Source of the DNA: UBA920 sp964424635
Lineage (GTDB): Bacteria > Patescibacteriota > Doudnabacteria > UBA920
DNA length: 12,468 bases
Direction of reading: 5' to 3'
NCBI GenBank assembly: GCA_964424635.1
Contig: CAYRJC010000031.1
Location: 1-12,468 of the forward strand
Positions 7,216 to 12,468 of the stretch are shown piece by piece. The position numbers and the translations under genes are program-made. Each line of letters begins with the position of its first letter. Position 1 is the stretch's first letter. The notes beneath the pieces are model-generated. The model saw nothing but the letters and a program-made list of their open reading frames with translations. It searched no databases and was not told the origin of the DNA.

Positions 7216-8226
7216 TTATTTGGACTGCCTTAGAGCAAGACCAATTGCTACTGATAGCTGCATTGAAAAGCGCTTTAAAACTGGTTCGACTTCGTTGGGA
7301 TAACTCAACCCTTCGATACTATTACCATAAACTATAGTCGGAGCTAGGTCTGCAAAAAACTCTTTAAGTCCTGGCATTTGAGCAGCGCCACCAACCATAA
7401 TAATATTATCCACTTCTACACCATGAGATTTATATAAATCTAAAACCTGTTTTGCTTCAGTTTTAATAGTAGTTAATATTGGCTTAACAGTTTCTGGTAA
7501 AAATTCTGTTGAGTTAAGGCCAAAGTCTCTTTTGAATTGCTCAGCCCTACTAGTTTGTAAATTTAAAGTTTGGGAAATTTTTTCTGTTACAGTATCACCA
7601 CCGATATTCAAGTTTCTAGTAAGCTGAAGCAAACCTTGCTTGATAAAATTAATCCCAGTAACTTTTCCACCTATGTCAATTATAACATAATTTTTTGAAT
7701 TATCTTGAATAAGTGAACGAATCAAAGCCAACGCTTCGATTTCAATAATTTCCAAATCAAGTCCGGCTTGTTGAAAAATTTTTATGTATATATCACGAAT
7801 CTGTTTGGGAACTGCAATCAATAAAACCTTGAGAGTATTATTAGTAGAGTTTTCTGAAATCAAACTCCAAGACAAAGTAATTTCAGAAAATGGCAAAGGG
7901 ATATATTTTTTTGCTTCATATTGAATTGCTGACTCTAACTCTTCATCTGTCATCTTCGGCATATCAATAACAGAGGTAAAAACAGCTGAATTAGGTAAGC
8001 TAACCACACAACGTTTAGTTGTAACCCTGGCACGAGCCACCAAATTACGCAAAAGTTCTACTGTTTTATCTATACCAGCTTCTGTACTTTGTATACTAAT
8101 CGGTTCGAACAGGTCCACGATTCCATAAGTTTCTATCAACTTATCATCTGCCTGGAGCTGTACCAATTTTATAGACTGAGTACCTATATCAACACCTAAA
8201 ATTGATTTGTCTTTACCGAACCACAT
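7216..8226 (-). CDS. pilM: Type IV pilus actin-like assembly ATPase PilM
   Basis: PilM is the cytoplasmic actin/FtsA-like protein that binds the PilN N-terminus and links the alignment complex to the motor. The 336 residues are close to the usual length. The nucleotide-binding signatures of the actin fold are in place: phosphate-1 ILGVDIGTQSIKLVQL (9-24), phosphate-2 YVIIDIGGKVTGINF (180-194) and the adenosine motif NIIMVGGAAQMPGL (274-287). The family segment DEELESAIQYEAKKYIPLP (94-112) is also present. It is the first gene of the minus-strand pilus operon. The ATG at 8226 is preceded by an A/T-rich leader without Shine-Dalgarno. A 48-base gap containing the palindrome AGCTATAGCT (7201-7210) separates it from pilN, the only sizeable gap between operon genes upstream of the pilin. 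Confidence 0.95.
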   Translation of the reverse strand: MWFGKDKSILGVDIGTQSIKLVQLQADDKLIETYGIVDLFEPISIQSTEAGIDKTVELLRNLVARARVTTKRCVVSLPNSAVFTSVIDMPKMTDEELESAIQYEAKKYIPLPFSEITLSWSLISENSTNNTLKVLLIAVPKQIRDIYIKIFQQAGLDLEIIEIEALALIRSLIQDNSKNYVIIDIGGKVTGINFIKQGLLQLTRNLNIGGDTVTEKISQTLNLQTSRAEQFKRDFGLNSTEFLPETVKPILTTIKTEAKQVLDLYKSHGVEVDNIIMVGGAAQMPGLKEFFADLAPTIVYGNSIEGLSYPNEVEPVLKRFSMQLSVAIGLALRQSK

Positions 8227-8269
8227 TATTATTTTTGTTTTATGTTAATTTCTAACAATTTTGTTTCAG

Positions 8270-8287
8270 ATACACCTATTAGTGTAT
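8270..8287 (-). repeat. Inverted repeat in the pilM leader
   Basis: ATACAC (8270-8275) and GTGTAT (8282-8287) form a 6-bp inverted repeat with a 6-base loop, 44 bases before the pilM start. Nearby are a TTGA-CT-TCAA palindrome (8292-8301) and a second hairpin ATTCTT/AAGAAT (8302-8316) touching the proposed -10. They may be regulatory sites or leader structure; no function can be shown from sequence. Confidence 0.3.
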
Positions 8288-8314
8288 TAAGTTGACTTCA
8301 AATTCTTTTTAAGA

Positions 8315-8341
8315 ATACTATATTTTCTTGCTTATTGTCAA
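8315..8341 (-). promoter_or_regulatory. Candidate promoter of the pilM operon
   Basis: On the minus strand a perfect -35 TTGACA (8341-8336) is followed by TAGTAT (8320-8315) at a short 15-base spacing. Another possible pair, TTAAAA with TAATAC at 17 bases, lies further downstream. The -35 overlaps the -35 of the divergent tRNA-Ala promoter on the other strand. The exact -10 is uncertain. Confidence 0.4.
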
Positions 8342-8363
8342 AATTAAAAAGTTTTGTTACAAT
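8335..8363 (+). promoter_or_regulatory. Promoter of tRNA-Ala
   Basis: TTGTCA (8335-8340), a 17-base spacer, then TACAAT (8358-8363) preceded by TGT, giving an extended -10. Transcription should begin near 8370, about 14 bases before the mature tRNA 5' end. Confidence 0.8.
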
Positions 8364-8383
8364 GTTTGAGTTATCAGTGAAAA

Positions 8384-8459
8384 GGGCCCCTAGCTCATCT
8401 GGTAGAGCGCCGCATTTGCACTGCGGAGGTGAGCGGTTCGAGCCCGCTGGGGTCCACCA
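8384..8459 (+). tRNA. tRNA-Ala (anticodon TGC)
   Basis: The cloverleaf closes fully. The acceptor stem is 8384-8390 with 8449-8455 and contains the G3-U70 pair that identifies alanine tRNAs. The D stem is GCTC/GAGC, the anticodon stem is CCGCA/TGCGG around loop TTTGCAC (anticodon 8417-8419), and the T stem is AGCGG/CCGCT around TTCGAGC. The discriminator is A, and the 3' CCA is encoded. It stands alone, not in an rRNA spacer. Confidence 0.98.
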
Positions 8460-8461
8460 AA

Positions 8462-8487
8462 AAAAACACGCCTTTTGGCGTGTTTTT
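8462..8487 (+). terminator. Intrinsic terminator of tRNA-Ala
   Basis: A perfect 11-bp stem (8462-8472 with 8477-8487) around a TTTT loop, GC core ACACGCC/GGCGTGT, ends in five T residues on the plus strand. It begins three bases after the encoded CCA. The A-rich left arm means it could also work in the other direction. Confidence 0.92.
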
Positions 8488-8497
8488 GATTTTATTT

Positions 8498-8532
8498 ATA
8501 AAAAAATGACTAAGTATTACTACTTAGTCATT
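8498..8532 (-). terminator. Intrinsic terminator of the two-gene unknown operon
   Basis: A perfect 12-bp stem (8505-8516 with 8521-8532, loop TTAC) is followed on the minus strand by six T residues (8506-8501 region). It lies 12 bases past the TGA stop of the upstream minus-strand gene. Confidence 0.88.
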
Positions 8533-8544
8533 ATCTAATCTTAA

Positions 8545-9396
8545 TCAAGGAAGAAACTTCGGTCTACCAATAGAAGGTAGTGAACTTTCTCCAATTTTCT
8601 CAATAATAATCTGTTCTAAAGCCAAAGAATATTCTTGGAGTTCGTTGAGTTTTGTATCACGCTCTCGACAACCTTTGCATTGATTAGTTTCAATTGCAAA
8701 ATCATTTTTTAAACGAGGCTCAATACTCTGAGCAACACCTTCTTTAATTGGACGTATTATTCGAACACGTCTTACTCCAGGAGGTTCGTTTTTCGTCGGT
8801 GTTTTATCAATATCTTTATCATCAAATTTTGAAACCACCTTCATTACATAATGCTTATTCACATATCGATTCACCGTTTTATAAAAAGTCGGCTTATCAA
8901 AGACCGTGTAACTAGCACAATATGCATCAAAAATTGCTTGATAATCTCGCTTTCTTTGATCGACATCATTTTTTTGATGTTGGGAAATCTGAAAAGTCAT
9001 ATAACTTAACGCTTCGTCACCCACCAACATAAATGTTTCTTTATCAAATAACCGGACTAAGATTTCCCACATACCTAGCGTTTTACCGTTAGGTAAATCT
9101 AGTGATGCAAGTAATTCATCAATCGAATTATAATTAAAGTCTTGCCAAAACGAACCTTTTTGCTGCAATTGGCTAAATATAAACACCATTTGATATTTAT
9201 GCTCTAACTCTTTTTCACGCTCTTCGAGCAATGCCTCGAGTAAAGTTTTAATATCATTAGGTAGGCTCATTCGCTGCATTTCTGTTTCAAACTTTACAAA
9301 CCTAAGAGACAAATGCAACTTTGCTTTTATTGGTGTATCCGCTAGGACTACACCAACCTGATCATCTCCATACCTTTCTGCTAATGCTGTAATCAT
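8545..9396 (-). CDS. Unknown protein with C-terminal CxxC and helical tail
   Basis: I do not recognise this family. The start is the ATG at 9396, because AGGAG (9408-9404) lies 7 bases ahead; an upstream in-frame ATG at 9423 lacks a site and would overlap the previous gene. The 283 residues read as mostly helical: a long charged, Leu-rich region (about 47-82, coiled-coil-like), a central helical region with aromatic residues (about 105-190), then a basic proline-containing linker with PPGVRRVRIIRPIK (205-218). The tail has CKGC (240-243) followed by a charged, Leu-containing helix and an end with SIGRPKFLP. No membrane span or signal peptide is seen. One CxxC alone makes only half a zinc site, so metal binding would need dimerisation or the partner protein. 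It is co-transcribed with the zinc-rich gene just upstream (16-base gap) and they may act together. It ends with TGA. Confidence 0.85.
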   Translation of the reverse strand: MITALAERYGDDQVGVVLADTPIKAKLHLSLRFVKFETEMQRMSLPNDIKTLLEALLEEREKELEHKYQMVFIFSQLQQKGSFWQDFNYNSIDELLASLDLPNGKTLGMWEILVRLFDKETFMLVGDEALSYMTFQISQHQKNDVDQRKRDYQAIFDAYCASYTVFDKPTFYKTVNRYVNKHYVMKVVSKFDDKDIDKTPTKNEPPGVRRVRIIRPIKEGVAQSIEPRLKNDFAIETNQCKGCRERDTKLNELQEYSLALEQIIIEKIGESSLPSIGRPKFLP

Positions 9397-9402
9397 ATGT
9401 TT

Positions 9403-9408
9403 TCTCCT
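9403..9408 (-). promoter_or_regulatory. Ribosome binding site that fixes the start at 9396
   Basis: AGGAGA on the minus strand, just after the stop codon of the upstream gene (9415-9413), is 7 bases from the ATG at 9396. It argues against the longer in-frame start at 9423. Confidence 0.8.
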
Positions 9409-9412
9409 ATAC

Positions 9413-10483
9413 TTATATTTCAAACTGTTTTAATATTTCTAATCGATTATGATTTTGCTTTTTTAATGAATTAGAAATACGGATAAAATGTTCGGAACAT
9501 ACATTCCACGAATTTTTTTTCTTAGGTTGATTATTTTCACAATCAGGGATTGCGCAATCCTTTCCTTGCCATACTAAACACAGTCTAAGTAACTGTGGTG
9601 TATACACTCTGCGGTCCTCACTATGATACGACCGATAAAACCTTGAGCATTCATTGCTACAAAACGGTAGACTCGAACCATCAAGTAATATAGTCATACG
9701 GTCAAATTCTGTACCGCAAAGCGTGCATTTTACTATAGTTCGTATACCGCTTAAAACTCCTTCAGCTCTATGCTTTAATTTTGATAACGCTGACTTTCTA
9801 GCATTTTTACGAAATTGCGCTTCTGTCTGAGCCAAGGTGCATTTTTTACAATGGAACGCTCTAGTAATACTATCAAAGTCATCCGAAACTAACTCAACCC
9901 CACATAAACCACAAAATTGAATCCCTGAACGAAATTGTAAATGAAAAAACTCTTCGGCTGTTTTACGAAATTTATCAAACCATTCAAACCCTTCGGACAA
10001 AAAACCGTCAAAAAACAAACCAATATTACTATGCCACCCTGCCATCAAAGAACCTTTTTCATTAGTTTGGGTGATATCAAATGTAAGCACATAATATTGC
10101 CAACTGTCAGATACACCCCTACTTCTAACAGTATGCATTTCAGGAGAAACGATGCTCAATGTATTAGAGCGCAATCGAAAACCTCCAGCGATTAAAATTT
10201 CTTCTACACATTTCTTAGATTTAGGGTCTACTTTTGATAGCGACTTAATTACAGTGCTGCCAAAATTAACAAAATGCTGACTTTGGTCTGGTCTAACTAT
10301 AACTAGTCCTTTAGCCCCCTCGCTCCAAGAGCATCGAAGCAACGCAAGCGAAATAGGATCAATTTTCTTATAATTTTCAGATAATTCTTGCATAATCTGG
10401 TTCATTTGTTTCCTTTTTTCAGCTATAACTTCAAAGTCACAATCACCATCACCAAGAACATAAACTTTTGCTTGATTATCCAT
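9413..10483 (-). CDS. Unknown zinc-rich protein with three predicted zinc sites
   Basis: I do not recognise this family. The 356-residue frame starts at an ATG 5 bases after a perfect AGGAGG (10494-10489). The N-terminal half (1-185) looks like a mixed alpha/beta domain, with no nuclease or ATPase signature I can name. The C-terminal half holds three zinc-site candidates. Site one is CGLC (191-194) with CKKC (212-215), like a zinc ribbon. Site two is CTLC (253-256) with CSNEC (275-279), like a treble clef. Site three is CAIPDC (310-315) with CSEH (329-332), giving a C-C-C-H set. Basic residues cluster between sites one and two (KNARKSALSKLKHRAEG, 226-242). This suggests nucleic-acid or protein binding, but that is inference. 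It is the first gene of a two-gene unit with its own promoter and terminator, and it has no membrane segment or signal peptide. Confidence 0.88.
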   Translation of the reverse strand: MDNQAKVYVLGDGDCDFEVIAEKRKQMNQIMQELSENYKKIDPISLALLRCSWSEGAKGLVIVRPDQSQHFVNFGSTVIKSLSKVDPKSKKCVEEILIAGGFRLRSNTLSIVSPEMHTVRSRGVSDSWQYYVLTFDITQTNEKGSLMAGWHSNIGLFFDGFLSEGFEWFDKFRKTAEEFFHLQFRSGIQFCGLCGVELVSDDFDSITRAFHCKKCTLAQTEAQFRKNARKSALSKLKHRAEGVLSGIRTIVKCTLCGTEFDRMTILLDGSSLPFCSNECSRFYRSYHSEDRRVYTPQLLRLCLVWQGKDCAIPDCENNQPKKKNSWNVCSEHFIRISNSLKKQNHNRLEILKQFEI

Positions 10484-10521
10484 TTATTCCTCCTATAAAA
10501 AATATTAAAGAACTCATCTGA

Positions 10522-10539
10522 ATTGATTTTTAAACCAAT
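10522..10539 (-). repeat. Inverted repeat at the start of the zinc-protein transcript
   Basis: ATTGATTT (10522-10529) and AAACCAAT (10532-10539) pair over 8 bp with one mismatch that becomes G-U in RNA. It overlaps the predicted transcription start, so it may be an operator or a 5' hairpin. Confidence 0.3.
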
Positions 10540-10545
10540 CTAGAA

Positions 10546-10574
10546 AATATAACATATATAATCAAGATTATCAA
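10546..10574 (-). promoter_or_regulatory. Promoter of the two-gene unknown operon
   Basis: On the minus strand TTGATA (10574-10569), exactly 17 bases, then TATATT (10551-10546) preceded by TGT, an extended -10. Transcription should start near 10539, leaving a leader of about 55 bases before the AGGAGG-ATG at 10483. Confidence 0.78.
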
Positions 10575-10622
10575 CTCTCTATAATCTTTAAAATAAACTT
10601 TTTCTTGGACCACTCTATAAGG

Positions 10623-10628
10623 TATAAT
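10623..10628 (+). promoter_or_regulatory. -10 box of the leaderless small membrane protein gene
   Basis: A perfect TATAAT ends 7 bases before the ATG at 10636, so the transcript should start at or within a base of the start codon. No ribosome site fits between them. A -35 at the right distance is poor (TTTCTT, 10601-10606). Confidence 0.6.
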
Positions 10629-10635
10629 ATAAAGT

Positions 10636-10875
10636 ATGAAATTTATATTAGGTCCATTGCTAATTGTGTTAGGTGTACTTTTCATGAAGTACACGGTCTG
10701 GATTACCGAACAAGTTGGAAAAGTCGGTTTTGCGGACAGCTGGTTACCAGCTCCATTTGCTGGAACTTATTCATGGTGGCGCATCGTAGGAGTACTTATA
10801 ATTATTGGTGCTCTTCTATGGATGGGAGGATTTTTAGACTTTAGTACAGCTAATGTTGCTATTCCAAATAGCTAG
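10636..10875 (+). CDS. Small two-span membrane protein
   Basis: The 79-residue protein has a hydrophobic span at the N-terminus (about 3-20), a polar loop of about 28 residues containing PAPFAGTYSWWRIVG (38-52), and a second span (about 49-69) ending in a short polar tail. The WITEQVGKVGFADSW stretch and the aromatic GTYSWWR turn just before the second helix look conserved rather than random. Function unknown. An overlapping plus-strand frame starting at 10605 gives a Cys/His-rich peptide without features and is rejected in favour of this one, which has the textbook membrane profile and a correctly placed -10. No strong terminator follows, so some read-through into tRNA-Ile is possible. Confidence 0.8.
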   Translation: MKFILGPLLIVLGVLFMKYTVWITEQVGKVGFADSWLPAPFAGTYSWWRIVGVLIIIGALLWMGGFLDFSTANVAIPNS

Positions 10876-10896
10876 CCTTGATTTTTACAAAGTTTT

Positions 10897-10926
10897 TTGT
10901 TAAAATTCGCTAGTACCCAATATAAC
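10897..10926 (+). promoter_or_regulatory. Promoter of tRNA-Ile
   Basis: TTGTTA (10897-10902), an 18-base spacer, then TATAAC (10921-10926). The start of transcription is expected near 10933, about 13 bases before the mature tRNA. Confidence 0.6.
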
Positions 10927-10945
10927 ATAGACACGGTAGATATTG

Positions 10946-11022
10946 GGGCGTGTAGCTCAGATGGTTAGAGCGCGTCACTGATAATGACGAGGTCCCAGGT
11001 TCGATTCCTGGCACGCCCACCA
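10946..11022 (+). tRNA. tRNA-Ile (anticodon GAT)
   Basis: The cloverleaf closes fully: acceptor stem GGGCGTG/CACGCCC, D stem GCTC/GAGC, anticodon stem CGTCA/TGACG around loop CTGATAA (anticodon 10980-10982), and T stem CCAGG/CCTGG around TTCGATT. The discriminator is A and the 3' CCA is encoded. It is a stand-alone gene with its own promoter and terminator. Confidence 0.98.
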
Positions 11023-11025
11023 TCA

Positions 11026-11051
11026 AAAAAACACCCGTAAGGGTGTTTTTT
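11026..11051. terminator. Bidirectional intrinsic terminator between tRNA-Ile and the CAP gene
   Basis: A perfect 11-bp stem (11026-11036 with 11041-11051, GTAA loop), GC core CACCC/GGGTG, has six T residues on the plus strand and an A-run that gives T residues on the minus strand. It starts 4 bases after the tRNA and lies 15 bases past the stop of the opposing minus-strand gene, so it can serve both. Confidence 0.88.
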
Positions 11052-11065
11052 AGTATTTATAAATT

Positions 11066-12397
11066 TTAAACAATCAGCAGCATAGCTATTAACATTGCAA
11101 CAAATGAAGTATTAGCAATTAGACTTAAATGTTGAACATGGCGCTTAATTGCGATCGCTATTACTAAAGCAATTAAAATTCCCACTAATATAAACATTAA
11201 AGTTTTTTGTTCCCAAATTTTTGGATTAAAGCTAGTACCAAATACAGTAACCTGGGCCCCTTCAACATTTCCAGTTGGGGAGATATTAAAACCTCTGCTA
11301 AATTCAGCAACTGGCTGCTGGTGCATATTACCATTAATATCAGAAACTTGTACCATCAAATTATCATGTTGACCAATCGAAGAGGCAGGAACTAAACCTT
11401 TCCAAACACCATTCTCAATTGGATCTAGCATAACACTACTATCACCATAAAATGCTAGCGCTTTAACTACATTACTAGAAGCTTGAACTTCTAAATATAA
11501 TTTATCAGCCTGCATAACAGTTTTGACATCAATAATTTCTAAAACCTGAGCAGAGTTATTATTAACAACTGCCTGAGGTGTAGGGCTTGCAGCTTTTTGA
11601 GAATCAACTACATTTATAGGATTAGGATTTGTTATAGGTACTGTGGATGGGGTTGATTGAGGAGCAGGAGCACTTACCTGTGGGGCTGCTGGAACAGGAG
11701 CTGGAGCCGGCTGTACTTGAGTCGGACTTTCTTTTACCGCAATAGGAACATTTAATGGATTACCAAACATTTGCACAACAATAGTAGTTTGATGATTATC
11801 ATAAGTTCCTTTAGCAATACCTATTCCGATTTGAGTAAAATTCTTATTCAAAATATTAGCGCGATGACCTGGGCTATTCATCCATGCAGTTTGAACATCG
11901 TCAGCATCTGTGAAATCGATAGCTAAATTTTCTCCTGCGGTAGTATAGCTATATCCAACAGCTTTTATAAAACTCCAAGGAGTGGCACCGTCCGGAGTGT
12001 TATGAGAAAAGTATTGGCGAGCTAACATGTCATCAGCTTTATTTTGAGCCGCCTTTGCTAATAAGTTACTTGTAGATAAAGTTGATAAACCCCCATCAAC
12101 TCTAGCACTATTAGCCAGGCTAACTATGGTTTCACTATTTATACTAGAAGCTAAAGCAACAGAACTAGGACTAAGCGCTATAAATGAAATACTAGCCACC
12201 TTAATAGTAACCACCAAAATAGCCATTAACGCCAAAACCCGATGACTCAACGCATGCGGGTGGTAATTATTGCGTTCATGAGGAATAACGTGATCATGAA
12301 CAGATAAGAAAAATTTTTTGAACGTCGGAAATTCTAGAGCACTAAAAGACTCTGATATTGCCAAAGAACTAGGCAAGTAGCTAAAAAGATTATTCAT
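11066..12397 (-). CDS. Membrane-anchored CAP/SCP-domain protein
   Basis: The 443-residue protein has a cytoplasmic N-terminus rich in His (HDHVIPHERNNYHPHALSH, 34-52), a first span (about 54-78), and an extracellular CAP domain (about 88-212). The CAP signatures are visible: SHNTPDG with H132, AGENLA with E156, and NSPGHRANIL with H178, the last being the strongest family motif. A Pro/Ala-rich linker (about 224-280) leads to a beta-rich domain (about 285-385). Two further spans follow near 398-417 and 424-443, with KRHVQH between them, consistent with a cytoplasmic turn. CAP proteins in bacteria are secreted or surface proteins of mostly unknown activity. This architecture resembles many Patescibacteria proteins, and the domain call is firm while the role is not. 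There is no Shine-Dalgarno before the ATG at 12397. It ends against the tRNA-Ile terminator. Confidence 0.9.
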   Translation of the reverse strand: MNNLFSYLPSSLAISESFSALEFPTFKKFFLSVHDHVIPHERNNYHPHALSHRVLALMAILVVTIKVASISFIALSPSSVALASSINSETIVSLANSARVDGGLSTLSTSNLLAKAAQNKADDMLARQYFSHNTPDGATPWSFIKAVGYSYTTAGENLAIDFTDADDVQTAWMNSPGHRANILNKNFTQIGIGIAKGTYDNHQTTIVVQMFGNPLNVPIAVKESPTQVQPAPAPVPAAPQVSAPAPQSTPSTVPITNPNPINVVDSQKAASPTPQAVVNNNSAQVLEIIDVKTVMQADKLYLEVQASSNVVKALAFYGDSSVMLDPIENGVWKGLVPASSIGQHDNLMVQVSDINGNMHQQPVAEFSRGFNISPTGNVEGAQVTVFGTSFNPKIWEQKTLMFILVGILIALVIAIAIKRHVQHLSLIANTSFVAMLIAMLLIV

Positions 12398-12419
12398 TTG
12401 TATTTTTGTTTTTGTTTCG

Positions 12420-12445
12420 AACTTGATTTAATTTTGAATCAAGTT
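12420..12445. repeat. Inverted repeat upstream of the CAP gene
   Basis: AACTTGATT (12420-12428) and AATCAAGTT (12437-12445) form a perfect 9-bp inverted repeat with an 8-base loop, in the leader or promoter region of the CAP gene. No T-run follows on either strand, so it is not a convincing terminator. A second short repeat, TTAGTA/TACTAA, follows at about 12444-12462. No clear promoter could be assigned before the window edge. Confidence 0.4.
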
Positions 12446-12468
12446 AGTAATTTAACTACTAATAGTAT

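Noticed and set aside
8335..8538. Plus-strand 67-codon open frame
   Set aside because: It runs through the tRNA-Ala gene, its promoter and two terminators; a chance frame.
9941..10195. Plus-strand frame inside the zinc-rich gene
   Set aside because: Antisense to a gene with a good promoter and ribosome site; no features of its own.
10605..10844. Plus-strand 79-codon frame overlapping the small membrane protein
   Set aside because: Its start overlaps the -10 region, and the product has no coherent hydrophobic or domain pattern. The frame at 10636 has a clear two-span profile.
8384..11022. tRNA-targeted integrative element with attachment repeats
   Set aside because: No integrase and no second copy of a tRNA 3' end was found by eye; both tRNAs are intact with their own terminators.
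11207..11395. Plus-strand frame inside the CAP gene
   Set aside because: Antisense shadow, no ribosome site or promoter.
1..12468. CRISPR array, insertion sequence or origin
   Set aside because: No regularly spaced direct repeats, transposase, terminal inverted repeats or DnaA-box clusters were seen.

Overview
The window looks like a chromosomal contig from an AT-rich, probably monoderm bacterium of the Candidate Phyla Radiation (Patescibacteria). This is an inference from three things: a compact type IV pilus locus (pilM-N-O-x-B-REC-T-C-pilin) with no secretin (PilQ) or PilP, a membrane-anchored CAP-domain protein with a His-rich cytoplasmic N-terminus, and many genes without a Shine-Dalgarno sequence. 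The standard genetic code fits every gene. One run of 10 Ns (6816-6825) marks an assembly gap inside pilN.

Layout, left to right. 1-540 (-): 5' part of a multi-membrane-span protein of the O-antigen ligase/Wzy_C type, running off the left edge. 601-8226 (-): the pilus locus. Transcription enters near 8310 and passes through pilM (actin-like), pilN and pilO (alignment proteins), a 98-residue membrane-tethered protein in the place where pilP would sit, pilB (extension ATPase), a degenerate receiver-domain protein, pilT (retraction ATPase) and pilC (platform protein). The major pilin candidate follows with its own extended -10 promoter, a good ribosome site and a strong terminator, so it can be expressed far more than the machinery. 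8384-8459 (+): tRNA-Ala(UGC), divergent from pilM and sharing its -35 region, with a terminator.

8498-10574 (-): a self-contained two-gene unit with its own near-consensus promoter, strong Shine-Dalgarno sites and terminator. It encodes a 356-residue protein with three predicted zinc sites and a 283-residue partner with a CxxC plus C-terminal helix. I recognise neither family. This unit is the least explained part of the window. 10636-10875 (+): a 79-residue two-span membrane protein, apparently leaderless. 10946-11022 (+): tRNA-Ile(GAU), with a terminator that probably also serves the opposing gene. 11066-12397 (-): a CAP/SCP-domain surface protein. 12398-12468 holds only an inverted repeat.

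How the parts work together: PilB and PilT drive extension and retraction on the PilC platform, PilM-N-O couple the motor to the envelope, and the pilin is the filament subunit. No prepilin peptidase (PilD) is present here, so it must be encoded elsewhere. The receiver-like protein between the two motor ATPases is a candidate regulator of pilus dynamics.
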